From the NCBI GenBank assembly GCA_029224185.1, contig CM055193.1:22954059-23018058 (forward strand): a stretch of 64,000 nucleotides of DNA. The letters are read 5' to 3'. Under the pieces are notes generated by a model. That model was not told the origin of the DNA and did no database searches. It saw only the letters and a program-made list of their open reading frames with translations. This DNA comes from Karalla daura. Lineage: Eukaryota; Chordata; Actinopteri; Chaetodontiformes; Leiognathidae. Position numbers and translations under genes: made by a program. Positions 63,892 to 64,000 of the stretch are shown here, in pieces. Position 1 is the stretch's first letter. Every line of letters starts with the position of its first letter.

Positions 63892-64000
63892 GGCCAAAAC
63901 GACAGGTCCGGGGTGGTCGTTTTTTTCACTTTCGGCGAGCTTTAATATCTCAGCTCCAGGATCAAATCCGGCCTCGGGATTGCTTTTTCCAGTGAGCGTG
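63892..64000. repeat. Partial monomer at the window end
   Basis: The first 109 bp of monomer 362, cut by the window edge. It has the consensus T7 and GGG runs. The array continues beyond the window. Confidence 0.97.

Larger units (their letters stand above)
1..64000. repeat. 177-bp satellite DNA array, 361 complete monomers, no edges in window
   Basis: A single tandem repeat fills the window. Monomer starts (ggccaaaacg) at 1, 178, 355 and so on to 63892 fit exactly 361 monomers: 353 x 177 + 7 x 176 + 1 x 178 = 63,891 bp. All copies are in the same orientation. The consensus is about 58% G+C (103 of 177 bases) and contains a T7 run at monomer positions 29-35, an AT-rich stretch at 50-57, a T5 run at 93-97 and a tcgc-type short repeat around 153-164. 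Subfamilies differ mainly at positions 125, 136, 139, 141, 150, 151, 157, 159 and 171. No gap, transposon or unique sequence interrupts the array. This organisation is typical of eukaryotic centromeric or other heterochromatic satellites; the family itself is not recognised and the genomic location is inferred. Confidence 0.98.
13710..64000. repeat. Array domain II: complex higher-order repeat territory
   Basis: From 13710 on, every monomer is 177 bp except the one with an extra T at 56839-56846. Domain-specific markers recur in linked sets: cgggtttgc (position 88 A to T), ggcaagctt (creates HindIII), caaagccgg (creates GCCGGC), cacgttcgg, catcccgg, gccttttcc and ggactcg. Distances between copies of one marker are exact multiples of 177. 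For example, the cacgttcgg G lies at 22157, 25697, 31715, 37025, 41096, 42335, 46406 and 54371, giving steps of 20, 34, 30, 23, 7, 23 and 45 monomers. The territory is thus a mosaic of duplicated multi-monomer blocks. The first few monomers, up to about 14.4 kb, still resemble domain I, so the boundary is gradual. Confidence 0.8.
61243..64000. repeat. 20-monomer-offset repeat, right copy, cut by window end
   Basis: Second copy of 57703-60460. Just left of it is a monomer with a private ttcaatttcgg change (61096). Compared with the left side of the other copy, one KW-W monomer is missing here. The true right end lies beyond the window. Confidence 0.87.

Noticed and set aside
1..64000. CRISPR array
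   Set aside because: Repeats are directly adjacent with no unique spacers, and the unit is 177 bp, far longer than a CRISPR repeat. No cas-like gene is present.
1..64000. Telomeric repeats (CCCTAA)
   Set aside because: NS monomers contain a single caccctaattcg, but never a tandem CCCTAA or CCCTAAA run, and KW monomers lack it.
1..64000. CENP-B box
   Set aside because: I looked for TTCG, four bases, A, two bases, CGGG on both strands. The nearest case, gttcgctcggggtcggg in NS-L monomers, lacks the central A and has CGGG one base out of place.
1..64000. Rho-independent or Pol III terminators at the T7 run
   Set aside because: T7 follows GC-rich DNA in each monomer, but no compact stem directly precedes it; the GC-rich arm pairs with a site 86 bp downstream. 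No transcription unit is visible for it to end.
1..64000. Transposon or retroelement origin, or an inserted element
   Set aside because: No terminal repeats, target-site duplications, reverse transcriptase or transposase motifs, and no break in the 177-bp register anywhere.
1..64000. rRNA, 5S or tRNA tandem genes
   Set aside because: The monomer shows no tRNA cloverleaf, no A and B boxes in proper spacing, and no 5S or larger rRNA sequence that I recognise.
1..64000. Identity with well-known centromere satellites (human 171-bp alpha, Arabidopsis 178-bp)
   Set aside because: The length is similar, but those families are AT-rich and I see no sequence resemblance from memory; this monomer is about 58% G+C. 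A database search would be needed to name the family.

Overview
The whole window is one uninterrupted satellite DNA array. A 177-bp monomer is repeated head to tail from the first base to the last, with no unique flanking sequence, no gene, no RNA gene and no mobile element on either strand. Counting the monomer start (ggccaaaacg) from position 1 gives exactly 361 complete monomers to position 63891, plus a 109-bp partial monomer. The lengths add up as 353 monomers of 177 bp, seven of 176 bp and one of 178 bp. The consensus is about 58% G+C, with 14 CpG per monomer.

Such an array points to a eukaryotic chromosome, in centromeric, pericentromeric, subtelomeric or other heterochromatic DNA. The monomer is close to a nucleosome repeat length, like many plant and animal centromere satellites. 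I do not recognise the sequence as a named satellite family, and the window alone does not fix the species or the chromosomal location.

Monomers fall into a few subfamilies, defined by linked substitutions at monomer positions 125-171 and named here by the residues they give in the open plus frame: NS-W, NS-L, KW-W, KW-C, KW-C with RLL, and NS-W with GVE. They are arranged in multi-level higher-order repeats (HORs). Domain I (1 to about 13.7 kb) carries a 1-bp deletion in seven monomers, a twice-present 5-monomer block, and a 7-monomer tandem duplication. Domain II (about 13.7 to 64 kb) has its own marker set and nested copies of blocks of 7, 17, 20-23 and about 29 monomers, with offsets of 7, 20, 28, 47 and 60 monomers. 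Copies of the same block differ by whole monomers, as expected from unequal crossing-over or replication slippage in register.

Very long open reading frames exist on both strands (over 14,000 codons each between about 13.7 and 56.8 kb). They follow from a stop-free monomer whose length is divisible by three and are not genes: the consensus has no in-frame ATG on either strand, and the subfamily differences change amino acids freely. The interest lies in the array's architecture, its strict length control, and structural signals within the monomer (a GC-rich inverted repeat and A/T tracts spaced about 21 bp apart), not in any encoded system.
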